From Pontiellaceae bacterium B12219 (GTDB lineage Bacteria; Verrucomicrobiota; Kiritimatiellia; Kiritimatiellales; Pontiellaceae), in NCBI GenBank assembly GCA_029432795.1, contig JARNMJ010000012.1, positions 24,483-88,482 on the forward strand: DNA of 64,000 nucleotides. Direction: 5' to 3'. Shown in pieces: positions 41,895-50,921 of this stretch. Every line of letters begins with the position of its first letter. Position 1 is the first letter of the stretch. The notes beneath the pieces are model-generated. The model made no database searches. It worked only from the letters and a program-made list of their open reading frames with translations, and had not been told where the DNA came from. The translations under genes and the position numbers were made by a program.

Positions 41895-43136
41895 ATGAAA
41901 AGCAATATTCACCATGTAGATTTCCAGTCCCTGGAACCCGCAAAACCTCAACAGTCCCTCTTTCTGCACGTCGATATGGATGCCTTCTTCGCATCCGTTG
42001 AGCAGCGCGACCATCCGGAACTGCGCGGGAAACCCGTCGTGGTCGGCGCTCCGCCCGATCAACGCGGCGTGGTTGCCGCCGCATCGTATGAAGCCCGGAA
42101 ATTCGGCATTCATTCCGCCATGCCCTCGCGGTTGGCCCAACAGAAATGTCCACACGCCATCTTCGTCTCGCATAATATGGCGAACTACAAAGCCGTTTCC
42201 CGCCAGATCATGCGGATCTTCGAATCCTTCACCCCGCACGTCCAACCCCTCTCCATCGATGAAGCCTTTCTCGATGTAACCGGCTCGCAACGCCTCTTCG
42301 GCAACGGCGCAACCATCGCCGAAAAAATCCGGGGCGACATTAAGCAACAGACTCAGCTGACCGCCTCCGTCGGCGTGGCTCCGAACATGTTCCTCGCCAA
42401 AATCGCGTCCGACCAAAATAAACCCGATGGACTGACCGTGGTCCCGTTTAACCAAAAGGGCATTGAACAGTTTCTCGCGCCCCTGCCGATCGGCCGGATG
42501 TGGGGCGTCGGAAAAGTGACGCAAAAAAAACTCCTCTCACTCGGCATCTCAACCATAGGAGCCTTGCAGACCTTCGACTTCCAACGATTGGAAACCGCAG
42601 TCGGGGCGCGCTCCGCGCGGATCTTCCACCGCCTTTCGCACGGAATTGATGACCGCGGTCTGGCCGGCGACGCGGATGAAAAAAGCATATCCAACGAAAC
42701 CACCTTCAGCCACGATGTCACCGACCGGTCGCAAATTGAAGCCACCTACAAAAAATTGATCGATAAAGTCGGCGGGCGCCTTCGAAAAGCCGGGTTTTAT
42801 GCCCGCGTTGCCCATCTTAAAATTCGATGGAATGACTTCTCCACCATCACCCGCCAGACCCGATTCACCATTCCCTGCTGCGACGATATCACCCTGCGCG
42901 AAGTCGGCATGGAACTGCTGAACGAACACCTTCGCAACCGGCCCGTTCGACTGATCGGCTTCGGCACCAGCGGACTGACAGAAAGCGACAAACCCCAAAC
43001 CTTCCAGATGAACCTGTTCGAAAGGCCCGACACCGCCATCCACGAAAAACGCCAGCGACTCAGCCAGGCCGCTGACTCTATCAAGGAAAAGTACGGTAAA
43101 GACAGTATCCGGCGCGGCTCCGATCTCGCTGATTAA
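41895..43136 (+). CDS. dinB: DNA polymerase IV (Y-family)
   Basis: 413 residues. Palm motifs LHVDMDAFFASVEQ (Asp27, Asp29) and SIDEAFLDVTG (catalytic Asp-Glu), AAASYEARKFGIHSAMPS in the fingers, then HhH and little-finger domains. The C-terminal QMNLF is a beta-clamp binding motif. Translesion synthesis without proofreading. ATG 41895 is used; an ORF start 72 nt upstream would overlap the divergent gene. Dyad repeats encode FQSLE at residues 10-14, before the polymerase domain, and FQRLE at 229-233, in the HhH/little-finger linker region. Confidence 0.97.
   Translation: MKSNIHHVDFQSLEPAKPQQSLFLHVDMDAFFASVEQRDHPELRGKPVVVGAPPDQRGVVAAASYEARKFGIHSAMPSRLAQQKCPHAIFVSHNMANYKAVSRQIMRIFESFTPHVQPLSIDEAFLDVTGSQRLFGNGATIAEKIRGDIKQQTQLTASVGVAPNMFLAKIASDQNKPDGLTVVPFNQKGIEQFLAPLPIGRMWGVGKVTQKKLLSLGISTIGALQTFDFQRLETAVGARSARIFHRLSHGIDDRGLAGDADEKSISNETTFSHDVTDRSQIEATYKKLIDKVGGRLRKAGFYARVAHLKIRWNDFSTITRQTRFTIPCCDDITLREVGMELLNEHLRNRPVRLIGFGTSGLTESDKPQTFQMNLFERPDTAIHEKRQRLSQAADSIKEKYGKDSIRRGSDLAD
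41922..41936. repeat. 15-bp dyad repeat copy (TTCCAG TCC CTGGAA)
   Basis: Exact copy in the N-terminal tail of dinB, reading FQSLE. Confidence 0.92.
42579..42593. repeat. 15-bp dyad repeat copy (TTCCAA CGA TTGGAA)
   Basis: Exact copy inside dinB, reading FQRLE. Confidence 0.92.
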
Positions 43137-43217
43137 TATTTAATACAAAATGTGTCCAAATTGCTTTGGGCTCCCCGTCTCCTCATGCATAGAGACTTTC
43201 ATGGTTTCTTCTTCCTA

Positions 43218-43267
43218 AGGGCGGCGCAGGAGTAATACCCCTCAATCCTGCGCCGCCCTCCTTTTTT
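43218..43267 (+). terminator. Strong terminator after dinB
   Basis: AGGGCGGCGCAGGA (43218-43231) is perfectly complementary to TCCTGCGCCGCCCT (43246-43259), 14-nt loop, then CCTTTTTTC. It separates dinB from the metH leader. Confidence 0.9.
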
Positions 43268-43360
43268 CAGTCCACATCACTGAGGCCCCCCTTTCTCTTC
43301 CCACTTCAGGAAAAGTGTATTAAAAAGCCCTCTTTCAACTTGAATCTCTTTTACATTGAA

Positions 43361-43380
43361 ATATCCGGATAAACGGATAT
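43361..43380. promoter_or_regulatory. Operator-like inverted repeat upstream of metH
   Basis: ATATCCG-GATAAA-CGGATAT has perfect 7-bp arms and a 6-nt centre, 35 bp before the metH start. Paired arms of this size are usual for dimeric repressors; methionine-cycle genes in other bacteria are controlled by such proteins (for example SahR). No regulator gene is adjacent, so the identity is open. Confidence 0.5.
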
Positions 43381-43415
43381 ACATCCTTTCAATCAATTGG
43401 AAAATAGAGGACGCT

Positions 43416-46400
43416 ATGAATTTGAATATTGAAACATCCCGATATACCGAACCCGGCGGAAAGCAGTTTGCCGAACTGCTGAAAAAACAGGTGCTGATGC
43501 TCGATGGCGCCATGGGAACTATGATCCAGAAACATAAACTGGAAGAAGCCGATTTCCGCGGAGAGCGCTTTGCCGACCATGCCTCCGACCTCAAGGGAAA
43601 TAATGACCTGCTGGTAATTACCCAGCCGCAGATTATTGAAGATATTCATGTGGAATTCCTCGAAGCCGGTGCGGATATCATCGAGACCAACACCTTCAGC
43701 TCCACCACCATTTCGCAAGCCGATTATAATCTGGAACCGCTCGTTCGTGAACTGAACCTGGAATCGGTAAAAGTGGCCCGCCGCGCCATCGACCGCGTAC
43801 TCGCCAACGATCCGACCCGCACCCTCTTCATCGCCGGTTCCATCGGTCCGACCAACCGGACCGCCTCAATTTCCCCCGATGTGAACGACCCCGGCTATCG
43901 CGCCGTGACATTCGACGGGCTGGTTGAATCCTACGCCGAACAGACCGAAGCCCTGATTGAAGGCGGCGTGGATATCGTGCTGGTGGAAACCATTTTCGAC
44001 ACCCTCAACGCCAAAGCGGCACTCTATGCCGTTGAAGAGGTTTTCCAAAAAACCGGAAAGCGTCTGCCCGTCATGATTTCCGTAACCATCACCGACCGCT
44101 CCGGCCGCACCCTTTCCGGTCAGACCCCGACCGCCTTCTGGTACAGCGTGGAACACGCAAAGCCGATTTCGGTCGGGCTGAACTGCGCCCTCGGTGCCGC
44201 AGATATGCGCCCCTATCTCGAAGAACTGTGCGAAGTGGCCCCCTGCTACACCAGCATCTACGCCAACGCCGGCCTGCCGAATGCCTTTGGCGGGTACGAC
44301 GACACACCGGAAGATATGGGAAAAATCTACAACGATTTCGCCGAACACCAGCTCGCCAATATCTGGGGCGGATGCTGCGGCACCACGCCCGCTCACATTA
44401 AAGCAATGGCGGAGGTGGTTAAACAATACCCACCACGCGTTCCTTCACAACCCGACACGGTGCCGCACTTCAGCGGGCTCGAACCCCTGCGGATCACCCC
44501 TGAGATGAATCTCGTCATGGTTGGTGAACGCTCCAACATTACCGGCTCGCCGAAATTCGCCCGCCTCATCCGCGAAGGCAATCTCGAAGCCGCCCTGCAG
44601 ATTGCCCGTCAGCAGGTCGACAACGGCGCCAACATTATTGACATCAATATGGACGAAGGTCTGATTGATTCCAAAGCGATGATGGTTAAATTCCTCAATC
44701 TCGTCGCATCGGAGCCCGATATTTCCAAAGTGCCGATCATGATCGACTCCTCCAAATGGGAGGTCATCGAAGCCGGTCTGAAATGCGTTCAAGGCAAAGC
44801 CATCGTCAACTCCATCAGCATGAAAGAAGGCGAAGATGCCTTCCGCGAGCACGCCCGGAAAGTCCAGCGCTACGGCGCCGGCATGGTCGTGATGGCGTTC
44901 GATGAAAAAGGACAGGCCGATACCACAGAGCGACGGATCGAAATCTGCACCCGGGCTTATAACATTCTGGTGAACGAACTGGGCATCGACCCGACCGACA
45001 TCATTTTCGACCCGAATGTGTTCCCGATCGGAACCGGCATGGAAGAGCATCGCATCAATGCGACCTCCTTCTTTGAGGCCACCAAAGTGATTCGTGAAAC
45101 CCTGCCCGGCTGTTCCGTCAGCGGCGGCATCAGCAATGTATCGTTTTCTTTCCGCGGAAATAACCGTGTTCGCGAAGCCATTCACGCGGCCTTTCTCTAT
45201 CACGGCACCGAAGCCGGTCTAAACATGGCCATTGTGAATGCCGGCATGCTCGAAGTGTACGACGAAGTGCCGCCCGACCTCATGAAGGCCGTCGAAGACG
45301 TGCTGCTCAACCGCGATGCGGATGCCACCGAACGGCTGATCGATTTTGCGGAACAGGTCAAAGCCGAAGGTGGAGACGTTAAAAAAGAAGCCGAGGTTCA
45401 GGCCTGGCGCGAAGAATCCGTCGAAGAGCGCCTGAAGCATGCACTCATTAAAGGAATTGTGGATCACATTGATGCGGACGTAGAAGAAGCCCGTCAGAAA
45501 TATGCCCGTCCCCTGCATGTGATTGAAGGCCCGCTGATGGCCGGCATGGATGTGGTCGGCGATCTGTTCGGCTCCGGTAAAATGTTCCTCCCTCAGGTGG
45601 TTAAAAGCGCCCGTGTCATGAAAAAAGCCGTAGCCTATCTCCTCCCCTACATGGAGGAAGAGAAAGACGGCGGCGGAAGTTCCAGTGCTGGAAAAGTCCT
45701 GCTCGCCACCGTGAAAGGCGATGTGCATGACATCGGCAAAAACATCGTCGGCGTCGTACTGGCCTGCAACAACTACGAGGTCAAAGATATCGGTGTCATG
45801 GTTCCATGGGAAAAAATTCTGAAGGAAGCCAAGGAATGGGGCGCGGACATCATCGGCCTCTCCGGCCTCATCACTCCATCGCTCGACGAAATGGTACACG
45901 TGGCCAAAGAGATGGAGCGCGAAGGATTGAAGCTGCCGCTGCTCATCGGCGGAGCCACTACCAGCAAAAAACATACGGCGGTTAAAATTGAACCGCAATA
46001 TTCCGCCCCTGCGGTGCACGTGCTGGATGCATCGCGCGCTGTAACCGTGGTGCAGTCGCTGCTGAGTCAGGATATTGCCTACCGCCGCGCCATTAAAATT
46101 GAATATAAATCCATTCGGGAAACCCACGCATCCACTCAGGAAGCCCGCGAGTTCCAAACTCTGGAAAATGCGCGCAGCAACGATTTTAAAACCGACTGGA
46201 GTTCGTATGTTCCGGCCGTGCCGTCCTTCATTGGAATTAAAGCCATGAACGACGTGAAGGCCAAGGACGTCGTTCCCTACATCGATTGGCTCCCCTTCTT
46301 CTGGACCTGGGAGCTTCAGGGCAAATATCCCGACATTTTAGAAAATGAAGGCGAGATCGGGAAACGCGCCCGCGAGGTATTCAACGACGCTCAGGAGCTG

Positions 46401-47132
46401 CTGAAACAAATCGTCGAGGAAGATCTGTTCAACTTCAGCGGTGTTTATGGATTCTTCCCCGCCAACCGTGTCGGTGACGATGTGGAAGTGTATACCGATG
46501 AAACAAGAACGGAGCTCAAAACCACCTGCCACTTCCTCCGCCAGCAGATGATTAAAAAAGACGGAACCCCCAACCGCTGTCTGGCTGACTTTGTTGCACC
46601 GAAAGAATCCGGTATTGCTGATTATATCGGCGGCTTTGCGGTCACCTCCGGCAACAAGGTCGGCGAACTTGCACAGAAATACCGCGAAGATCACGACGAC
46701 TATAACTGCATTCTCGTACAGTCGCTCGGCGACCGGCTGGCCGAAGCCTTTGCGGAATACCTGCATAAAGTGGCCCGCGACGACTGGGGCTACGGCAAGG
46801 AAGAAGTCCTCACTAAAGAACAGCTGATCAAAGAAAAGTACCGCGGCATCCGCCCGGCCCCGGGCTATCCGGGCTGTCCGGACCATACCGAAAAGCGCAT
46901 TCTGTTCGATCTGCTGGAAGTAGATGCACATGCTGACATTGAATTGACCGAAAGCATGGCCATGAATCCGCCGAGCGCCGTTTCCGGTCATTATTTCTCG
47001 CACCCTGAATCCCGCTACTTCCCGCTCGGCCGCATCAACCGCGAGCAGGTGGAAGACTACGCCGTACGAAAAGGCTGGGAACCGGAACTCGTCGAAAAAT
47101 GGCTGTCGCCGAACCTGGGATACGATGCGTAG
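43416..47132 (+). CDS. metH: Cobalamin-dependent methionine synthase
   Basis: 1238 residues, all four modules. Residues ~15-340: homocysteine domain, zinc ligands GLNCALGA and GGCCGTTP. Then the pterin-binding domain ([34 protein letters not shown]). B12 domain with the axial His in [21 protein letters not shown]-terminal AdoMet reactivation domain with [15 protein letters not shown]. Methylates homocysteine using methyl-tetrahydrofolate. ATG 43416 follows AGAGGA; upstream in-frame codons are ruled out. A dyad repeat gives FQTLE at 913-917, between the B12 and reactivation domains, and a 14-bp variant (45680-45693) falls in a Gly/Ser loop before the B12 domain core. Upstream operator-like repeat at 43361. 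Confidence 0.98.
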   Translation: MNLNIETSRYTEPGGKQFAELLKKQVLMLDGAMGTMIQKHKLEEADFRGERFADHASDLKGNNDLLVITQPQIIEDIHVEFLEAGADIIETNTFSSTTISQADYNLEPLVRELNLESVKVARRAIDRVLANDPTRTLFIAGSIGPTNRTASISPDVNDPGYRAVTFDGLVESYAEQTEALIEGGVDIVLVETIFDTLNAKAALYAVEEVFQKTGKRLPVMISVTITDRSGRTLSGQTPTAFWYSVEHAKPISVGLNCALGAADMRPYLEELCEVAPCYTSIYANAGLPNAFGGYDDTPEDMGKIYNDFAEHQLANIWGGCCGTTPAHIKAMAEVVKQYPPRVPSQPDTVPHFSGLEPLRITPEMNLVMVGERSNITGSPKFARLIREGNLEAALQIARQQVDNGANIIDINMDEGLIDSKAMMVKFLNLVASEPDISKVPIMIDSSKWEVIEAGLKCVQGKAIVNSISMKEGEDAFREHARKVQRYGAGMVVMAFDEKGQADTTERRIEICTRAYNILVNELGIDPTDIIFDPNVFPIGTGMEEHRINATSFFEATKVIRETLPGCSVSGGISNVSFSFRGNNRVREAIHAAFLYHGTEAGLNMAIVNAGMLEVYDEVPPDLMKAVEDVLLNRDADATERLIDFAEQVKAEGGDVKKEAEVQAWREESVEERLKHALIKGIVDHIDADVEEARQKYARPLHVIEGPLMAGMDVVGDLFGSGKMFLPQVVKSARVMKKAVAYLLPYMEEEKDGGGSSSAGKVLLATVKGDVHDIGKNIVGVVLACNNYEVKDIGVMVPWEKILKEAKEWGADIIGLSGLITPSLDEMVHVAKEMEREGLKLPLLIGGATTSKKHTAVKIEPQYSAPAVHVLDASRAVTVVQSLLSQDIAYRRAIKIEYKSIRETHASTQEAREFQTLENARSNDFKTDWSSYVPAVPSFIGIKAMNDVKAKDVVPYIDWLPFFWTWELQGKYPDILENEGEIGKRAREVFNDAQELLKQIVEEDLFNFSGVYGFFPANRVGDDVEVYTDETRTELKTTCHFLRQQMIKKDGTPNRCLADFVAPKESGIADYIGGFAVTSGNKVGELAQKYREDHDDYNCILVQSLGDRLAEAFAEYLHKVARDDWGYGKEEVLTKEQLIKEKYRGIRPAPGYPGCPDHTEKRILFDLLEVDAHADIELTESMAMNPPSAVSGHYFSHPESRYFPLGRINREQVEDYAVRKGWEPELVEKWLSPNLGYDA
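46152..46166. repeat. 15-bp dyad repeat copy (TTCCAA ACT CTGGAA)
   Basis: Exact copy in metH, reading FQTLE in the linker before the reactivation domain. Confidence 0.92.
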
Positions 47133-47177
47133 CGTGATGAGTGACGATTGAAACGTGAGGCGTGATTGGAGAATGCA

Positions 47178-47636
47178 ATGAACTATGCAGAATGGGAAAA
47201 GGGAGTCCCCAAAGTCATTCGAGATGATTCACTTTGGACCGTGGAAGCCTACCGCCTTTCCTTATTCCTTTCCGACATGAGCTGGAAGGACGCAAAAAAG
47301 CTTTCATCCGATACCTGCACCCGATCACTCTCCGACCAGCTGTATCGCTCTGTTGGTTCCATGAGCGCAAACATAGAAGAGGGCTATTCCAAACAAAGCT
47401 CAAAAGATCGAGCTCGGTTCTATGAATACGCCCTCGGCTCTGCGCGCGAGAGCCGTGGTTGGTACTACAAAGGCCGCCATGTTCTCGGTGAATCAGTCGC
47501 CGAACACCGTATGGATTTTACAACACAGATCATTAAACTCCTGATCAAAATGGTTCCGGAGCAACGAGGATATAAGATTAAAGAAAGCGCTGCTGAATAC
47601 AAAGTAGACATCAGTCATCAGGAGATCCCATTCTGA
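47178..47636 (+). CDS. Four-helix-bundle protein (23S rRNA IVP / Avd-like family)
   Basis: 152 residues, mainly helical. SDQLYRSVGSMSANIEEGYS matches the NIAEGF-type core of the family, followed by KDRARFYEYALGSARESRGW (the FL..A.GS..E pattern). Relatives occur in intervening sequences of 23S rRNA genes and as accessory subunits (Avd) of diversity-generating retroelements. No reverse transcriptase or rRNA gene is nearby. ATG 47178 is chosen: TGGAGA lies upstream, while TTG 47166 abuts the terminal repeat. The gene starts 12 bp after the left repeat. Confidence 0.88.
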   Translation: MNYAEWEKGVPKVIRDDSLWTVEAYRLSLFLSDMSWKDAKKLSSDTCTRSLSDQLYRSVGSMSANIEEGYSKQSSKDRARFYEYALGSARESRGWYYKGRHVLGESVAEHRMDFTTQIIKLLIKMVPEQRGYKIKESAAEYKVDISHQEIPF

Positions 47637-47656
47637 TCGAGGGAGGAGTTCGACCT

Positions 47657-47986
47657 ATGGATATTACCTATGACGCATTAAAGCTGTTTGTCGAGGAAGT
47701 TAATTCTGCGCACAGATATGTGTTGGGGGAGAATGGAACCAACGATTCCGATGCCCTCGCCCCCTATACTGCTACCCAGATTACAGCCGAGTGGTTTAAA
47801 AACTGGGGATATGATGGTCTTCAATTCAAAAGCTCAATCCATCCCACAGTAACCAACGATGCAATGTTCGACATTAACATGTTTGACAGCATGGAATCCT
47901 GCGAACTCCACACCATAGGTAATGTTAAATATGAATGTCACAGGACGAATAATGAATTCACGCGTCACTGTGAGCGTATATCCTGA
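47657..47986 (+). pseudogene. C-terminal remnant of a RES-domain-like protein
   Basis: 109 residues. The stretch PYTATQITAEWFKNWGYDGL then QFKSSIHPTVTNDAMFD resembles the C-terminal part of RES-family proteins (YxPTQ..AE.....GYDGI.Y.SS pattern), which act as NAD+-degrading toxins in toxin-antitoxin pairs. The catalytic N-terminal half is missing, so this is probably inactive. A good GGAGGAG site precedes the ATG and the frame is open, so it may still be translated. It lies 20 bp after the four-helix-bundle gene inside the repeat-bounded block. Confidence 0.5.
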
Positions 47987-47994
47987 TGATTTGT

Positions 47995-48020
47995 GCTCAC
48001 GGCTCACGGCTCACGGCTCA
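47995..48020. repeat. Tandem 7-bp repeat (GCTCACG x 3.7)
   Basis: GCTCACG is repeated in direct tandem and forms part of the right terminal repeat of the 47141-48028 block. It is the reverse-complement relative of the GTGAGGC array at 63882-63957. Confidence 0.85.
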
Positions 48021-48055
48021 ATCGTCACGCCAATTTTTAAACGAAGAGAAAAACT

Positions 48056-49885
48056 ATGAAAAACATTTTAGAACGCATGGCTGAACACCCGCTTATCTTT
48101 GACGGGGCGATGGGCACAATGATTTATTCCAAGGGCGTGTTCATCAACACCTGCTACGAACACCTCTGCGTCACCAGCCCGAAACTCATCGCCGGCATTC
48201 ATCAGGACTATGCCGATGCCGGGGCCGATGTGATTGAAACCAACACCTTCGGTGCCAATCGCCTGAAACTGCAGGGCCACGGCCTGGCCGATCAGCTGGA
48301 AGCCATTAACCGTGCCGCCGTTAAACTCGCACGTGAAGCGGCCGGCGACGACGCACTGGTGGCGGGCTCAATCGGCCCGATCCTGAAATCCGGTCAAATC
48401 TTTCTGGGAAATCAGGCGGAGGAACTTGCTGAAATCTATCGGGAACAGATGAGTATTCTGGTCGATGAAGGCATCGACTTTTTTATGCTCGAAACGTTCA
48501 CACATCTTGAAGAGGCGCAACTGGCCGCCCGGGAAGCCCAGGCCTTTGGCATCCCCGTCTTTGTTTCGATGACCTTCAGCAAAGAAGGCGAAACCGCCAA
48601 GGGACGCAAAATTGAACAGATTATCCAGGCCTTGGAAAATGACTCAAACGTGGACGGCATCGGCCTGAACTGCGGGGTCGGCCCGGCGGCGGCATATAGC
48701 AATGCCGAACGCGCTCTCCCGTTAACCACGAAGCCCTTGGTCATTATGGCCAATGCCGGCCTGCCGCAGGAAGTCGACGGCCGAATGATTTATATGGCTT
48801 CGCCCGAATATTTCACCGAATACGCCAAACGTATGATCGAGCTGGGCGCCCGCGGCGTCGGCGGATGCTGCGGCACCACACCGGCGGATATCGGAACAGC
48901 AGCCAAGAGCATCAAGGCAATGACCGGCGTGAAACAGCATGTGACCATTGCCAGCCATACACAACAGGAAGCTCCCACGGTTGACGTGATTCCAATGGCT
49001 GAAAAATGTGCCTTTGCAGCCAAACTGAGCCGCGGTGAAAAAGTAACCAGCATTGAAATCACCCCGCCCCGCTCCATCGACCTAAAACCCATGCTGGATA
49101 AATGCCGAATCTGCAAAGATGCGGGCATCGATGCGATCAATATTCCCGACGGCCCCCGTGCCAGCGCCCGGATTTCCCCGATGGTAGCGGCCCTGGCGGT
49201 TGAGCGCGAAATCGGCATCGAAACCGTTCTGCACTATTGCTGCCGCGACCGCAACCTGATCGGCATGCAATCAGACCTGCTTGGCGGCTATGCCGGAGGG
49301 CTGCGAAACTATCTCATCATCACGGGCGATCCGCCCAAGCTTGGCGACTATCCCGACTCCACCGCCGTATTCGATGTGGACGCCGTCGGCCTGACGCAGG
49401 TGGTCACGAATCTGAACCACGGTTTGGATGTGGGCGGAAACCGGATTGATCCGCCGACCGGCATTCTGATCGGCGTCGGAGCCAACCCCTGCGCCGTCGA
49501 ACCCAAGCGAGAGCTTCAGCATTACATGAACAAAATCAATGCCGGGGCGGAATATGCCATCACGCAGCCGATCTTCGATCCGGAAGCACTGCTGCGTTTC
49601 ATGGATGCTGCGGATGCTCAGGGCGGAAGCATTCCGGTCGTTGCCGGTGTATGGCCGCTGGTTTCATTGCGCAACGCGGAATTTCTGGCCAACGAAGTGC
49701 CGGGTGTTGAAATTCCCGATGCCATTCTTGAACGCATGAGCCATGCGAAAACCAAGGAAGACGGCCGCAAACTGGGCATTGAAATTGCGCGCGAAATCAG
49801 CGATGCCATTTCCGACCGCGTGGCCGGCTATCAGGTCAGCGCGCCGTTCGGCATGGTCGAGCTGGCCCTGCAGGTACTGGAATAA
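48056..49885 (+). CDS. Bifunctional homocysteine S-methyltransferase / methylenetetrahydrofolate reductase
   Basis: 609 residues, YitJ-like fusion. N-terminal half: [15 protein letters not shown], zinc ligands GLNCGVGP and [12 protein letters not shown]-terminal half: TIM-barrel reductase with SIEITPPRSIDLKPMLDKC, NIPDGPRASARIS and ITGDPPKLGDYPDS, the flavin-binding pattern. It would make methyl-tetrahydrofolate for MetH and can transfer methyl groups to homocysteine. The element at 47141-48028 separates it from metH; the genes were probably adjacent. In the linker between domains a near-copy of the dyad repeat (48990-49004, one mismatch) gives IPMAE. No standalone metF is present. Confidence 0.95.
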   Translation: MKNILERMAEHPLIFDGAMGTMIYSKGVFINTCYEHLCVTSPKLIAGIHQDYADAGADVIETNTFGANRLKLQGHGLADQLEAINRAAVKLAREAAGDDALVAGSIGPILKSGQIFLGNQAEELAEIYREQMSILVDEGIDFFMLETFTHLEEAQLAAREAQAFGIPVFVSMTFSKEGETAKGRKIEQIIQALENDSNVDGIGLNCGVGPAAAYSNAERALPLTTKPLVIMANAGLPQEVDGRMIYMASPEYFTEYAKRMIELGARGVGGCCGTTPADIGTAAKSIKAMTGVKQHVTIASHTQQEAPTVDVIPMAEKCAFAAKLSRGEKVTSIEITPPRSIDLKPMLDKCRICKDAGIDAINIPDGPRASARISPMVAALAVEREIGIETVLHYCCRDRNLIGMQSDLLGGYAGGLRNYLIITGDPPKLGDYPDSTAVFDVDAVGLTQVVTNLNHGLDVGGNRIDPPTGILIGVGANPCAVEPKRELQHYMNKINAGAEYAITQPIFDPEALLRFMDAADAQGGSIPVVAGVWPLVSLRNAEFLANEVPGVEIPDAILERMSHAKTKEDGRKLGIEIAREISDAISDRVAGYQVSAPFGMVELALQVLE

Positions 49886-50335
49886 TTATTCCGGAAGCGG
49901 CGTGATCCAGACGGTCCCCTTCCGGACCGTCGCCTCTGCATTGATCTGAAAACAGATTTGCTCGATTACACTCATGATGGAATCTTCCTGACTATTGATG
50001 CTGACCTCGATGTCCTTGTTCACACCGGGTCCGCAGACAATGGTTACACCGGAAAGATGCGTCAACATGGTGAAAGCATCTTTGGACGGGAGATCAACCA
50101 GACGAATTGGCATCCCCTTCCGGCTTAAAATATCGTTCAAATCGGCACCGGCGGGCGATTCCATTTCCAGCCGATATGTACTGCCCCCCACTTTAAAGAC
50201 GGCTCCGTTCGTGAGCGTGGTCGAAGCGGATGACGCGCCGCTATCGATCTGAACTAATTTTCCAGATAGTGACTGGGCTGTTCCTGCCGCAACTAGACTG
50301 AAAAGAATGACGACTGCCAAAAAACTGTTACTCAT
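49886..50335 (-). CDS. Small exported protein with STN-like domain
   Basis: 149 residues from MSNSFLAVVILFSLVAAGTA, a signal peptide. The remainder contains KDAFTMLTHLSGVTIVCGPG and SIMSVIEQICFQINAEATVR, the pattern of the secretin/TonB short N-terminal (STN) domain, normally fused to a larger outer-membrane protein. Here it stands alone, with a short N-terminal beta region (NGAVFKVGGSTYRLEMESP). The role is unknown. ATG 50335 is preferred to 50407, which would prepend residues lacking a signal peptide. Confidence 0.7.
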   Translation of the reverse strand: MSNSFLAVVILFSLVAAGTAQSLSGKLVQIDSGASSASTTLTNGAVFKVGGSTYRLEMESPAGADLNDILSRKGMPIRLVDLPSKDAFTMLTHLSGVTIVCGPGVNKDIEVSINSQEDSIMSVIEQICFQINAEATVRKGTVWITPLPE

Positions 50336-50501
50336 GAGTGCCTCCCGGCTTAACCTAAAAATGAAGCCGCATCGTACCTTCGACGTGTTGCGGTTTACAA
50401 GTTCCACCGACGTGATTATTTCACAGCGGTATATTTTACTGCTGATTAACTGGCCAAGCGTAAAAACCCCCTGTATATAGTACCGTTTTCGTGAGGTTTA
50501 A

Positions 50502-50921
50502 ATGTCTGAAGAGTTAGAAAAATTATTCGAATATTACCGTCAAGGCGATAACCAGTACCAAATTGCCGGCGGTGAAAAAGGCTGCTACAAACTGGCCAAC
50601 GACTTTTATGATGTGATGGAAAAACTGCCGGAATCGCGCAAGATTCTGTTTATGCATCCCGGCGATTTAACGGAATCGCGTGAAAAACTGGCGCGCTTTC
50701 TGGCCGGCTACATGAACGGGCCGGAGCTTTACGAGCAGAAATACGGACCGCTGGCCCTCGGCCCGGCGCATAGCCATTTGGCGATTGGATCCGCCGAAAA
50801 GGATGCCTGGTTGCTGTGCATGGAAAAAGCACTGGAAATGCAGGACTGGTCGGAAGAATTTAAAGCCTTCATGCTGATGCGGCTGCAGACTCCCGCTTCC
50901 CGCATTCAGAACCGGCCCTAG
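50502..50921 (+). CDS. Truncated haemoglobin, group II
   Basis: 139 residues. [60 protein letters not shown] and [15 protein letters not shown] follow the group II 2-on-2 globin pattern: Phe-Tyr (B9/B10), the proximal His in the AHSH region and the Trp at G8 in DAWLL. Such globins bind O2, NO or H2O2; a protective or sensing role is likely. TGAGG precedes the ATG. The stop overlaps the convergent histidine kinase gene by 4 nt. Confidence 0.9.
   Translation: MSEELEKLFEYYRQGDNQYQIAGGEKGCYKLANDFYDVMEKLPESRKILFMHPGDLTESREKLARFLAGYMNGPELYEQKYGPLALGPAHSHLAIGSAEKDAWLLCMEKALEMQDWSEEFKAFMLMRLQTPASRIQNRP

Larger units (their letters stand above)
47141..48028. mobile_element. Candidate IVP-type element with 25-bp terminal inverted repeats
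   Basis: An 888-bp block between metH and its one-carbon partner gene. The left end (47141-47165, GTGACGATTGA...) and the right end (48004-48028) are inverted repeats identical at 22 of 25 positions. Both ends carry the CGTGAG[GC] 7-bp unit, tandem on the right. The block holds a four-helix-bundle gene and a RES-type fragment, unlike the metabolic genes around it. No transposase is present, so any movement would be passive or by an unknown route. Interpretation as an element is inference. Confidence 0.55.

Noticed and set aside
43268..43415. Cobalamin or SAM riboswitch before metH
   Set aside because: No B12-box-like element or multi-stem structure visible; only the 43361-43380 dyad.
45680..45693. 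TTCCAG TG CTGGAA in metH as a full repeat
   Set aside because: The centre is 2 nt instead of 3; counted only as a possible decayed variant.
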